30,200 bases of DNA, from contig LRSR01008939.1 of NCBI GenBank assembly GCA_001579985.1, forward strand, positions 1 through 30,200, read 5' to 3'. This document shows, one piece after another, positions 11,157-28,400 of the stretch. The notes beneath the pieces were generated by a model, which was not told the DNA's origin, did no database searches, and saw only the letters and a program-made list of their open reading frames with translations. The stretch is from Hypsibius dujardini. Its lineage: Eukaryota; Tardigrada; Eutardigrada; Parachela; Hypsibiidae. Both the position numbers and the translations under genes were made by a program. How positions within the stretch are numbered: position 1 is the stretch's first letter; every line of letters starts with the position of its first letter.

Positions 11157-11815
11157 ACTTGGGGCATTATTCAAGTACCGAATTCAGAGTCACTTCGAAA
11201 TATTTTTTCATTCAGACCTGCTGTAGTGATGAAAATAAAAATTTATTTCGTCGGTAAAATCGGGCAAAGTTTTTGTGTGTGATATTTCAAAGTTGGGAAA
11301 ATACTGGAGGACTCCGTTTTCCTTCATTTTCACTGTAAAATTGGGGATTTTTAGAACTAAATTAAATATGATCTTTTTTAACATTATTACATTCCAAATT
11401 TAATTTTGAGTCGACTGACATTAGCCAAGAAAAGATCTGAGGTCAGTGGGCGGAGTTAAAGACCAACACTGGAAAGCGTCGCTGGAATTATCGGTCCATT
11501 TTAAAAATACCCGAAGCTCCGCCCTCTGATCTCCGAAAATTATGTGGGTAATGCCAATGGACTCGAAATTGAATTTGGAATGGAACGGCGTTAAAATAAT
11601 TGTTTTTACGTCAGTTCTAAAAACTACAATTTTTACAGTGAAAACGAAGGAAAATGGAATCTTCCAGTGTTTTCCAAATTTTGAAATATCACCAAAAAAA
11701 ACTTTGCCCGATTTTACCGACGAAATATATTTTTATTTTCATCACTACAGCAGGTCTAAATGAAAAAAATATTTCGAAGTGATTCTGAATTCGGCACTTG
11801 AATAATGCCCCAAGT
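11157..11815. mobile_element. 660-base fold-back element, almost entirely palindromic
   Basis: The ends read ACTTGGGGCATTATTCAAGT on the left and its reverse complement on the right. The arms stay paired inward: AATATTTTTTCATT..CAGACCTGCTGTAGTGATGAAAA on the left is matched by TTTTCATCACTACAGCAGG on the right, and the TTTCACTGTAAAATT, GAGTCGACTGACA and GAGGTCAGTGGGCGGAG blocks have mates at about 11632, 11548 and 11514. Arms of roughly 300 bases (11157-11458 and 11512-11815) surround a loop of only ~50 bases. No transposase frame is present, so this is a non-autonomous fold-back element. A transcript through it would form a long hairpin. Confidence 0.85.
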
Positions 11816-12118
11816 GAGGTTGCTTCCGAAAGGAGACTGAACCCCTTGCTGCTTCCTGGGGCACGTGAGTATTGAGTTCATCGATACTCATAGAAGTCAT
11901 GTACACTACACGACACTATTCGTTTATTATTATTAAAAAGCACAACAATCACAACATTTCAGATTCTTAAATGTTCAATTCGCTCATTACATGCAGTTAC
12001 AAATGAACGGTTCGTTCGGTCAGATCCTGATTTAGAAAGGCCAAAGTTATGTGGGAAACAGTATTCTGAAGTCGCTGCACGTCGGTTTTAATTCGAGTCA
12101 TAGTGAAATTAGCTAAAG

Positions 12119-13501
12119 CTAACCTAGGTTAGGCATATTCACGGGAAGACGACGTAAATGTCCTTCCGGTGCGCCGCGCAGAATCGGCATCCGCATAATT
12201 TCCCGCTCCTGTTTCTTCGGTTTGCAGCAGCCATGGAAACATTTCAGTCGGTCCCCGGGATCCGCGAGGGTGGCGTCGCTGCCGTCAGGGTTCGTGGGCT
12301 GCTTGCATTCGGCGTCGGAGCGGCAAGATGGCCGACATTCGGCGCAGTTCTGAACCTTGACGGGGCCTTTTCCGGGAGTCAGGACACGGTCAAATGCCTT
12401 GCCTTCATTCCAAAAGAGTGATGTTACAAATAAGCCATCTTGCTCATTATTTATTCAGGGATCGAGCAAATCCGTTTCCAACTCACATTCAAATCCCCAG
12501 TTGCATTCCAAGTTCGTAGTACATCTTTTACTGAATATTACCACCGCTGAAAGGAAATATTCGGTTATGTAGTGATGTTCCCTACGGATCCATCTTTTGA
12601 TACTGTAGAACGCCGCACAGTTGAGGGAGCGGCGTTCGGTTAAACAGAATTTACGATGACCTTGCTCATGGTAAGCGACGCGATTCTAAGGCGCAGCTGT
12701 AGCCACGCCCCCGGGCTGTTTGCCCACCACTCCGTCTGAATTGCCCTAAGTATTCTATTTCAAGTATTTACCGTTAAAAATCTATCGTTTCTGTTTAAAA
12801 TGCCCGACATTTTTTTTACTGAAAACCGAAGAAATAGAATTTTGAAGCGCTGGTTTTTGCCTCGTGGATTGTTTCAGCGAGAAATTGTGAGAGCGGAGAA
12901 AATCGGAGAGGCTACCCTCCGCCGGTGGCTAACGTAAGAGCCTGCTTTTCGATTGATTGATCTCTTGATTGAAGATTTATGAAGATCACTAAACATGTGG
13001 GCCGTCGATAAGTTGCTTGATTGAAGACTGAAGCGCATTTCAGTGGGTAGGTGGTTTTGTACGCACACCTGGGGCCATATATACGGAAAACGCAGTTTGC
13101 GTTGCGCCTTAGAATCGCGGTGTCACGCCCCAAGGGATCGAAAACAAAAACGAATCAAGAAATCAACGGCTACATTTCTGCTTTACATTAAAAAGAGGCT
13201 TAAACAACAACAGGTTGGAGTCTTGTGGTCCCATGTTTGAAACAATAGAGCTTGGGTTGTTTTTTACGAGTGTTCTGTTTAACCGAACGCCGCTCCCCTC
13301 AACTTTGCGGCATTTTACAGTACATGTGCAAGATCGAAAATCCTTTCCCTTCCGGAGCTTTTTTGTGCACTTACGTGAACCTCCACTGCCATTGTCCTCG
13401 GCGCTGCTTGGCGGCGGCGGCGGTGCTGTCTGTGCCTGCGTGTGAACGCTCAGAGTCGCACCAATCAAGCACAAATATCCCAAAGCAAATCCGGAAGTCA
13501 T
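12119..13501 (-). CDS. Small secreted cysteine-rich protein, two exons
   Basis: I do not recognise a named family. Exon 1 (13501-13375) starts with a signal peptide (MTSGFALGYLCLIGATLSV, then HTQAQ), followed by a five-proline run and a Ser/Gly stretch, and ends at a strong GTAAGT donor in phase 1. Exon 2 (12402-12119) joins in phase and ends in TAG; the product is 136 residues. The mature part has seven cysteines: NCAECRPSC, RSDAEC and KCFHGCC. The SDxEC...KC..GCC order faintly recalls a WAP-type core, but spacing and count differ. An odd cysteine number could allow disulfide dimers. The tail is basic (KPKKQER, GHLRRLP). Expected to be extracellular; defence, inhibitor or matrix roles cannot be separated. 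The 972-base intron contains an inverted-repeat element. Support: signal peptide, matching splice phases and clustered cysteines. Confidence 0.65.
12601..13322. mobile_element. Inverted-repeat-bounded element inside the intron of the Cys-rich gene
   Basis: The segment 12601-12649 (ending AGCGGCGTTCGGTTAAACAG) recurs in reverse complement at 13274-13322 with few differences. A second inverted pair (CGCGATTCTAAGGCGCA at about 12679 and its complement at about 13103) lies inside. The ~720-base unit sits wholly inside one intron and has no coding capacity that I can see. It is probably a non-autonomous DNA transposon remnant; no target-site duplication was identified. Confidence 0.6.
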
Positions 13502-13859
13502 TTCGGACGGTGCAACAAGGGATCGAAGGAGCAAAAATAAATAACTGAACGGGCGCAACCGGCGTGGACGATTGTGCGAGAAAGGGCAAAACAAAGAAAG
13601 GCGTATGAGTCCAATGACGTCTGAAGCAAATTCAGGTGCGCCTGTGCTTGAACGTGACCAAGGCGTACCGAGTGGGAAGTTCGTTAGACAACATCCGCAT
13701 TTTTTCCACTGGAAGTCCTTCACTTTTCCGTGGGTTCTTTCACAGTCAGCAAGATTTCAAGGGTTGCTGGCGGTCAACTTTTTTTTGGTACTTGGGGTAT
13801 GACAGTACCTCACTTGTCATGTACGGTGTCGTGTTACAGTTAAATGCTTAGAAATAATG

Positions 13860-14640
13860 ATGTTATGCGGGTGGTGTTGTTTAAATGTATTTTAATTGTT
13901 ATTTAATATACTCAAAAAGGGTGTTTTTTCTTTAAATATAATATATTTTTAATTTTATTTAATATCAGAATTGTTTTTTATTTTATTTATAATTTTATTT
14001 CAAATACAAGTTTGCGTTTTATTTATATTTAAATTTTTTCCATCGTAAAACTGGCTATTTAAATAACAATTTATATTTTAGATAACCCGTACGTTTTCTG
14101 GCCAAAAAGTGATCAACGGCTCTGATAGGATGCCAAATCTATCTGAAAGTGATCGTAGACAAAGACCTATGCAGAAGACTATTCGACATCTTAAGAAAAG
14201 GGCACATTTCACGGTCCACGATCCTCATTTTGATATGAGTTGATTGTTGTATGTACTAGTCGTGCTTTGCGTTTTGGTTCTATTCTATTCCGTTCTATGT
14301 TCTATTTCAATAAAATAATAAAATAATGACCGGGACATTTGCTTGTCAGTACAGAAATCTCCCTTTGAAAAGTCTGTGAAATATTTAAATTAACGCATGT
14401 TATTTAAATAGAATATGTTATTTAAATAAAACTTTTAATTTTATTTAACTAATATTTTTATTTAAATTCGGCTGTTTTAATTGAATATATTTAAACGTTA
14501 TTTTATTTAAATAATATTTTTGTTTAAATTCGGCTGTTTTAATTGAATATATTTAAACTTTATTTTATTTATGTATTGGCAAGATTTAAATTTATTTTAT
14601 ATTTTATTTAAATTCCAAAGTGTTATTTAAACAACACTAT
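13860..14640. repeat. AT-rich low-complexity region with ATTTAAAT motifs
   Basis: Two blocks (about 13870-14090 and 14385-14640) are dominated by TTTAAAT/ATTTTATTT variants. A ~60-base segment containing ATTCGGCTGTTTTAATTGAA occurs twice in tandem (about 14458-14520 and 14521-14578). A less biased island lies between the blocks. The region sits between the divergent Cys-rich and ISWI genes. Confidence 0.75.
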
Positions 14641-14799
14641 ATGCGGGTGATATCAGTGAGAATGTCACTGCTGTGCAGTTCCAATTGGCACGAACAAAAC
14701 CACGCCTTCGACACGCCCATCGTTCCCCCCTAGCCCATCCATTTGGACCCCGCTTGTCGCTAGCTCTGCTCATGTCGATTCCACTGAGAATTTAGCAGA

Positions 14800-14816
14800 T
14801 TATTTTGTTTGTAGCA
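14800..14816 (+). promoter_or_regulatory. Probable 3' splice site in the ISWI 5' UTR
   Basis: TTATTTTGTTTGTAG at about 14800-14814 is a strong polypyrimidine/AG acceptor 24 bases before the ISWI start codon, suggesting an upstream non-coding first exon. The donor was not located. Confidence 0.35.
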
Positions 14817-14837
14817 AATCGTCAAACATTCGGCATA

Positions 14838-20876
<6,039 letters not shown>

Positions 20877-20977
20877 AGGCTTTTTTAACCGGCCTGTAGT
20901 TCCGGTTCTTTTTTCACGTTGATATGTGACTGACGGATGTCATGGTTGTATCATATTCGCTTTTTTTGCTTCAAGCT

Positions 20978-20983
20978 TTATTT
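20978..20983 (-). terminator. Poly(A) signal AATAAA for NDUFA12
   Basis: Read on the minus strand, AAGAAATAAAGC gives a canonical AATAAA 186 bases past the NDUFA12 stop. Cleavage would fall about 80-90 bases from the ISWI stop codon on the other strand. I found no canonical AATAAA for ISWI before this point, so the two 3' UTRs probably overlap. Confidence 0.6.
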
Positions 20984-21168
20984 CTTGCAGCGAACAGTAA
21001 ACTTTTGTTAATGATCGTCACGGCAAACGGCTTTCAGAAATGCTATGTGGTAATAGTATGTATTAGTAAGCAACTCATTTCCCAAGTTTCATACTTGACT
21101 TGAGTTCCGAACATGATTATTTTGCGAAATATTCTGGTCACTTTGACGTAGCTCCTCGACTCGGGGGC

Positions 21169-22152
21169 TCAGCGCAGATTTTTGGGCATCCAGCTTTCAA
21201 TTTTGGTACGGGTGGTGCTGTAGGGATAGTACGTGTCCTTGGAACTGCCAGTCTTATTCTCTTCATGCTGAACCATCCAACGGTGCTGGACTGGCGGCCT
21301 CTCTATCGGCGTTTTGTCTGCGGATAAAAAAACAGTAAACTAGTCTGTCTAATAGCATGCGTACCTGTCTGTCTGGATGACTGCGTGTCTGTTTATTTGT
21401 CTGCCTATCTGTCTGTCTGAAAGACTGCGTGTCTGTCTGTTTGTTTGCCGGGATGACTGCGTGTCTGTCTATCTGAATGACTGCGTGTCTGTCTGCCTGT
21501 CTGTCTGGATGATTGCGTGTCTGTCTGCGTGTCTGTCTCGATGACTGCGTGTCTGTTTGTCTGTCTATCTGTTTGGTTGTCTGTGCGTTTGTCTACTTCC
21601 TATCTCCACGGGCCGGTTAATGTCTCAGGTGCATGGGAGTAGCTGTACGGTGGCTGAACATTTAAAAATCTGGAATAACCAACCTGTAGTATAATGCATC
21701 CATTGGTGCCTGCAAGAAATCAAGCCGTGATTAGAAAAGAAACGTGTATTGATATTTTCTTCAATCAAGCAATCAATCCTTCAGCGAGCATAGAGGATGG
21801 AAATCACAACGCGAATGCCAGAGAAGCGGTCGATCGAGCAATCAATCTTACCATTCCGGTGGAATTTGGCTGCCGTCGTATTCCAAGCGAAACGCGTCAT
21901 TAAACAAGACCCATCGATTCCTCCCTATGCAGAAAAAGATCGACAGTGAGCCCGGTTCAACTTGGTAAGACTTTGAAACTCACCCATGAAGTAGTAGTTG
22001 TTCTCGAAGTATCTGTTGCCGTATTTGTCAGTGCCAACATGGGTGCCCCACTTCAAATCGTCCGTGAAGTAAAACGTCCTGATCGATTTGAATAGCCCAC
22101 CATTCTGCTTGACAGCCCGAATAAGATTCCCAAGTTTGTCCACCAGCGACAT
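21169..22152 (-). CDS. NDUFA12: NADH dehydrogenase (complex I) 1 alpha subcomplex subunit 12
   Basis: Four exons on the minus strand, all in phase: 22152-21984, 21924-21852, 21709-21684 (a 26-base microexon) and 21317-21169; 138 residues, close to the ~145 of vertebrate NDUFA12 (B17.2). Family landmarks in order: VGTDKYGNRYFEN (residues ~43-55), NRWVLF, EYDGSQIPPEWH(Q)WMH (spanning the exon 2/3 junction), and TYYPYSTTRTKIESWMP near the C-terminus. NDUFA12 is an accessory subunit of mitochondrial complex I, needed for its assembly and stability on the matrix side, paired with the assembly factor NDUFAF2 family by homology. No N-terminal presequence is obvious, as in other animals. The ATG at 22152 was chosen because upstream codons match nothing in the family. 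It is divergent from PIKfyve and convergent with ISWI. Confidence 0.96.
21345..21600. repeat. Degenerate (CTGT)n / GATGACTGCGTGTCTG repeat in NDUFA12 intron 3
   Basis: CTGTCTGTCTG runs are punctuated by a recurring GATGACTGCGTGTCTGTCTG motif (at least five variants). It occupies most of the 366-base intron between the microexon and the last exon of NDUFA12. Confidence 0.9.
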
Positions 22153-22473
22153 TTCAAAACGAGCCCTTGGTGGGCCAAACAAAATCGCAACACAGAAAAA
22201 GGAGCAGAGCTTCAGGATTTTTGTTGTGGTTCTACTTTAGGGGTACAGAGTTTGGACTCGCCTCTTTTACCCGTCCCGCCCCCTGAGGGGGGATGGCTAC
22301 CCACTGCAGCTGATTATTGACACCTGCTGCTGCTTGTTATAAATCATTGTAATAAGTTGTTTTTTGGCATTGATAATTCACCACACTCATCTCAAAATCA
22401 TTCAAATATGTAGAGAATTTGCGGAAGTGTCTGTCCTTGGAACTGGAAGAGTTTGGGCTGCACAATATCCACA
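22153..22473. promoter_or_regulatory. Shared divergent promoter interval, NDUFA12 / PIKfyve
   Basis: Only 321 bases separate the two start codons. The interval holds a GC-box-like CCCGCCCCC within the palindrome CCCCCTGAGGGGG (about 22279-22291) and no TATA box, as is common for head-to-head housekeeping genes. The promoter role is inferred from layout. Confidence 0.6.
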
Positions 22474-25400
22474 ATGGCTGCGGCTCGGTTGAATGATCCT
22501 CTTCAGCTAACGGTTTTCGATCCATTTCCACCGGAATTTGATCATCCCAAAGAAGAATCCTTACTTGGAAAAGTATTACGGAGAGTGACAGGTTAGATCG
22601 ACATCGTTATGTTAGTTTCCTTGTTCTGATCTGTCTCCGGATTTCGGGTGCTTTGTGTGAAGCGTTGATTGATCTGTTGGCTGGGTTAAATTGCACCAAT
22701 CAATCAATCAATCAAGTCGAAAACTGACCACTCTGTTGTTGTCCACCAGGAAGCACGAATCGCCTTGCCTCTCGCATTAGTCCCAATTCTTCCCGGCGTG
22801 GAAGCTTCTCCGATGCAGCTCAATTGCCGGAACCACGGAGTGGTGAACCACAGGTTGAATTTCACCGAGTGTCGGATGCGGAACGGGGTGAGGAAGAGCT
22901 GATCAGCGGATCGCTTTTTTCGCCAGGCGGCCACCGTTTGCCGGCTACTAGCAATGGGACGCGACTCCTCGGCTCAGTATCAGAAGTCTCGGAGGATGGC
23001 GGAAGCACAAGGACTTTGGGCAATGTATTGAAGCGAATCAAAGAAATTGTCGCTAAAGGAAATGAAAAGGTGAGCATATTGTTTCGCTTGATCGCTCAAT
23101 TGATTTCTTGATGTGCTTCTTCATGAAGTTCTATTGGTTTGAGTTGTAATCGATTGCTTGATTGATTGATTGATTGATTGATTGATTTGACCGCAACTCC
23201 CTTGCTCTTTCCGTGCTGTTCCAGTACGTATATGTTTGTTCTCCAGCAAAATAAATCGTTTTATTGTTTATCAAGAAAATGGTTCGTTTTGATTCAGAGC
23301 ATTTAAAATGTGTTTTTTTATTCAATTTCTTTATAGAATAAAAATATGTTTTATTGTATTCAACAGCGTTACGTGATGAGGACTTAACTGTCACATTTAC
23401 GCTATCCGATCAGTTATTTCAACTAATCAGCGTTGTTTCACAGGACCCACAACCATTCAGAGACAGTGACTTCAAACATTACTGGATCCCGGACTCACTA
23501 TCACGAGACTGTTACGAATGCGGCGAGAGATTTACGACGTTCCGACGTCGCCGACACTGCCGTGTTTGTGGTCAGATCTTTTGCAGCCGATGTGCAGATC
23601 AAGAAGTGCCAGGCCATCTCTTGGGATATTTGGGTAGTCTTCGGATGTGCTCTTTCTGCTCACAAGTTGTGCTCAGTCGAGCGCGTTATCTGGAGCCATC
23701 GGGATCGGCAGTTAAAGCTGCCCATCCAGCCGATGGCCGATTGGGAAGAGCGGCTGGGGCTCCAATTCAGGCGATGTCTCCGTCTCCTTCGAAGAACGCG
23801 CTTTCGGATCAGAATAGATACCAGTGGGTATATTTCCCATTTTCATAAGGCTTGTAGTTTCACAGTGTGACCGTAGATGTAACGAATAGAGAAACGGTAA
23901 GCTTAATATATATTTTTATTGCTTCATTTTAGATTATTCGGTGGACAACCTGAAGAGGCCGCTATTAGATCGGACCATGATCTACCGTCCCAAAAAGGGA
24001 TAGACGACTCACGTGGCTTGACATATCCTCAACTCCGTGAGGTCTGGCTAGAAATGAACCACACAACGGATGGGCTGGAATTGAAGATTCATCGACATCG
24101 TTTTCGTGCTTATCCGGATTGTGTCAGTGGCGCCGAGATTGTCGATTGGCTGATCAAACGCGGGAAGACTACGACTCGACGTCAGGCTTCAAGAATTGGA
24201 CAGGGATTGTTGAACTTCAAATTTTTGGAATGCCTGACCGCGGCGGACATGGTGTTTGCGGATGAGCATATACTCTTTAAGCCTAAAACCGTGACGAATG
24301 AGCTGGAGGACGTGAGTGTTTTGACGGGGAGCTCACATCTGGTCGAGAATGAAGAACCCGTCTGGTTGCGGGAAATTGAGCAGCCAGACGAGCGCCTACC
24401 GGCCAGCACTATGGAAATGTTGGACAGTGTGGATGATACTTCCGTTCCTCTCGATTTCTACGTAAATATTGAAGTCGGGGACTTTGGTCTTTCGGTTGAA
24501 TTATATGACTTGAAGGTCCGTTTGTCTTCTCTAGGGACCCCGAAAGCATATTCGTCGCACAGACAGCAACGTCAGTCTGAGCAGCCAGATGCCGGATATC
24601 TTTAGCACTACTTCCGTTGAGAGCAACTCACTTTCCCAGCCGATCATTCCGCCCAGTACCCCACCTTCCCACATCACCGAGGACGCAGCTTTTCGACGCC
24701 CTCCTGAACTTGAAATATGGCGCAATCCAGACCATCCAGTTCATTCACCCACATCCAGTGATGCTGAAAAGACGCTGGATAAAATCTTTCACGAACAGCT
24801 GCATGCTCTTCTGCGACAGCTTGAGAACTGGGAAGGGCTGGATGACGAGTGGCATGATTTGATCCTGACGCTGGCCCGCAAGGTCTGTTTCTTCTGCTTC
24901 CGTTTTCACTTCCATAACTGAGCTTTCTTTGACCGATGACACTGACTGACGAAGGATTGACGGCTTGCTGCATGTAGGTGACCGATAATGTGGCGCCTTC
25001 TGTGCGAGAACATCACGACGACATGGATATTCGACAGTTCGTGCATGTCAAAACGATTCCTGGTGGGAAATCGTCGGAGAGTACGGTCGTGTCGGGGGTC
25101 GTTTGTTCCAAGCACGTGGCGCACCGCAAAATGCGACAGAGTTTCGTCAATCCGAAGATTCTACTCTACGGAACCGCCTTAGAATTCCAACCGGCGGAGG
25201 ACAAATTCAACTCTCTGGAACCGGTCATGCAGGTCCATCTTTCCATTAGAAAAGAAGTAAAATTAAATTATTTGTTTATTTTAAAGTTTTAAAATGCGTT
25301 TTAATTAGTTAATGATTGCTTGTTATAACGGATTTTATTTACTTACTTTTATTTACCAACTGGGCATTCCATTCCAACAAGGTCTTCAAATCTAACAGTT

Positions 25401-28400
25401 TCGTAGTTTTGTAAGTAGATTTCTTTTGCAGGAGGAAGCGGAATTTTTGAAAAACTGCGTTGCATCGATTTCTGAATTCCAGCCAGACATTCTGTTGGTT
25501 GAGCGAAACGTTTCTCGTTTAGCTCAGGACTTTCTCTTCGCAGAGGGCGTTACTTTAGTCGCCAATGTTAAACCCAGCATAATGGACAGGATATCGCGCT
25601 GCACCGGAGCTGAGCGCTTTTCCCTTCTTGAAGGCCAGGTTTATCAGCCTCAACTTGGCACGTGCGGAAAGTTCGATGTCCGGACGGTGGACTTGAAGCC
25701 GTACATGGCATTTGACGGTTGCCCAAAACATTTGGGATGCACTGTGTTACTGCGTGGCGGAACAAAACAGGTTGGTTTGAAACATACACACACGTAACAA
25801 AAACCTCAGGCCGACCGAGTTAAAGCCAACTTGTTACCGGCGCCCAGCAAAAATAGGGTGGTCGGAGTTTGAGCTAGTTTTGGCCAATGCGTGCAGCTGT
25901 TTCTCACATCGCTTGATTCATTGATTTAACACCAGATCGCCAGAATAATTCGAAGTCAATCAATCAATTGACTGGGCAAAGACTGCGTGGTCAGCTGTGG
26001 TCAAAACAGCTGCATGCATTGGTCAAAACGGCTCAAACTCCGACCACCACATTTTGCTGGGCGCCTGTAAAAAGTTGGCTTTAATTCGGTCGGCCTGACG
26101 TGTGTTTTCGCCTCCTTTAATTATTCGCTCATGATTTTCGCCTGGAATTCTTACCTCACGCTTTGATGTTTTTTTTGTAGATTCTCCGGAAAGTGAAGAA
26201 GATTTTTACCTTCATCGTCTATTGTCAGTATAACTGGAAACTGGAAAAGTCCTTTTTGGTAGAGGAGCATGCAGTTGTTCCCAACAGTCTGCCTGAGAGG
26301 ACTTGGCACTTCGACCCCGTAGTCGACATTACTGGCGGCATTGGCGGATTCGTTTCGTCTGTGTCACCGTTGATCCGTCCAAATTTACCGTTTTTACTCA
26401 CGGAAACTGGCAAACACTCTGCAAAACGCTTTCGCCTCCCGGACGTCCTCTACTGGTCCCGGCGGTTCACAACGTACACTGGGGAGCCAGCTGCATCTGT
26501 TTCTGCCGCGGTAGCTGAAAATAAGCTGTTACCGGTGCATCCACTGCTCGGTATGCATATAACCGCCCCGATTACCAGTCCCGTCATTCAAAGCGCATTA
26601 GCCAACTTCCGGGCTTGCGGTGGCCGTCTCGAGCAGCCGAAACTCCGTCCGGATGTCTCCACCAGTTCCGTTCTTCTCACGCAAACGCCGGTTAAAGGCA
26701 AGGCCATTGCCGACTGCTTCGATGTTTACCGGCATCAGCGTTTGGCCATCTTGTGCAGCATTCACGCATGTGAAGCGGCGGATGTGATTGCGTCTTTTTG
26801 TGTCTTTCCTTGGATTTTGGTCATTGATTTCTATGGGAAGAACGACTTGACTTTGGGTGACTACTTGGAGACGTTCTGCTTCCGGCTGGACGCACACTGT
26901 CCGAATCAGTCGTGTTCAAGGGGTGTGAAGGAGCACGTTAGAAGGTTTGTGTTCAGCTGGAAGAGGACCCAACCATCATTACGTTGACCAGTTGACCAGT
27001 TGACTAGATTTTGTTCCGTTGTCAGTTTTTTGTGTGTCGGAGAAGCAAATCGTTTTTCTGATTAACGTGCACGTGCGATTAATAGCACATGCTCTCTAGG
27101 TTTGCATCAGGAGATGCGGCAATCAGCGTGACAATACGAGATCTGGAAGACTTATCAGCACCACCGCTGACAAAGATTGTTACATGGACCTGGTGCCGAA
27201 TTTGTCGGTACAATTTTTAAGACTAAATTCTCAGTCAGTTCCTTAATAGTTTACGCCCTTGTCTGAATTCCTTTTCGCCTGTGTAGGAAAGTCAGTCCAA
27301 TTGTAGCGATCAGCGATTCCACTTGGAGTATGTCTTTCGCAAAGTACATCGATCTTCGTCTCCACGCCTCGGAGTATCTCCGCGATGGCGCTGTTGATTG
27401 CGGTCATTCGATCCATCGCGATCATGTGCAGTACTTTGCTTTCGGGCAGACGGTCGCTGCCTTCAAACTCACTTTGGTCAAGCTGCGTGAAATAGACAGT
27501 CCCCACATCGTCATTACCGTGGACGACTTCCGAAATCTGCGCGATCGACAGGAACTCATTGAGATGACGAAACTGGTGGCCATCAAAGGTCACAATGTGT
27601 TTGCGACTATCGCCGACTACTTAACAACGTGTCAGAGTCTGGAGTTGGAGAAGCTGGACGAGAAATTGGCCGCACTCACGGCAATCAAACGGGCAGAGAA
27701 GCAGTTTTTCAAAGATTGGCTGGAATGTCTTCAGGTAAGAGATGTATTTCACAGCACTGTGCATTTCACAGCACTGTGCACATCACAGCACTGTGCACAT
27801 CACAGCACTGTGCATTTTACAGCACTGTGCATGTCACAGCACTGTGCACATCACAGCACCGTGCATATCGCAGCACTGTGCACATCGCAACACTGTGCAC
27901 ATCACAGCACCGTGCATTTCACAGCACCGTGCATTTGACAGCACTGTGCACATCGCAGCACTGTGCATTTCACAGCATTGTGCATTTCACAGCACTGTGC
28001 ACATCACAGCACCGTGCATTTCACAGCACTGTGGTTGATTTTATCGTCGACCCGGTAGAGATAGATCAGTCATGTTATTGCAGTTGAAACTTGCGTCTCC
28101 GTTGTTGAAATTTGACGCCACAACTGCGGCGGAATCCGAGAACCTACGAGACTTCATTTGGGACATCGAAGACTCAGTGAACAGTCTCAAGCGGAAGATT
28201 ACCGAAACCGCCACCACGTGGAGCACGACCCTCAGGTACATTAGGGCATCTTGTGTTGGTACTGTCAGACCGTAGAATAACTTTTTAACTAAGAGAAATT
28301 GGCGTAAGTTGTCTTCATTGTTGATGACGAACTTTTAGTGAAGTGGAAGTCGTCAAACGCAAGGAAGAACGGAAGCATGCCCACAACATGAAGTCCTTCC

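Noticed and set aside
12158-12421. Plus-strand frame of 87 codons over the Cys-rich exon
   Set aside because: The minus strand here gives a splice-bounded, cysteine-patterned exon that joins a signal-peptide exon in phase; the plus frame is its shadow.
14100-14340. A possible short gene or SINE between the AT-rich blocks
   Set aside because: No open frame of note, no A/B-box pair and no terminal repeats were seen. It is just less AT-biased sequence.
21694-21903. Plus-strand frame of 69 codons
   Set aside because: It is antisense to NDUFA12 exons 2 and 3, which are confirmed by family residues and phase.
23354-23443. An earlier start of the FYVE exon (after AACAG near 23366)
   Set aside because: Phase 0 from exon 2 would hit a stop after seven codons; the acceptor at 23443 fits phase and family.
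24312-24534. An alternative donor GTGAGT at 24312 in PIKfyve exon 4
   Set aside because: It is in phase, but it would remove a well-formed acidic linker (EPVWLREIEQPDE) that looks coding. It remains a possible alternative splice.
24517-24535. A 19-base intron (GTCCGT...CTAG) in PIKfyve
   Set aside because: Too short to splice. A GTAAAT donor at 24462 with the same acceptor gives a normal 73-base intron and keeps phase.
27629-28087. His/Cys-rich repeat protein
   Set aside because: All three forward frames are open because the 17-base unit lacks stops. The PIKfyve exons on both sides join cleanly without it.
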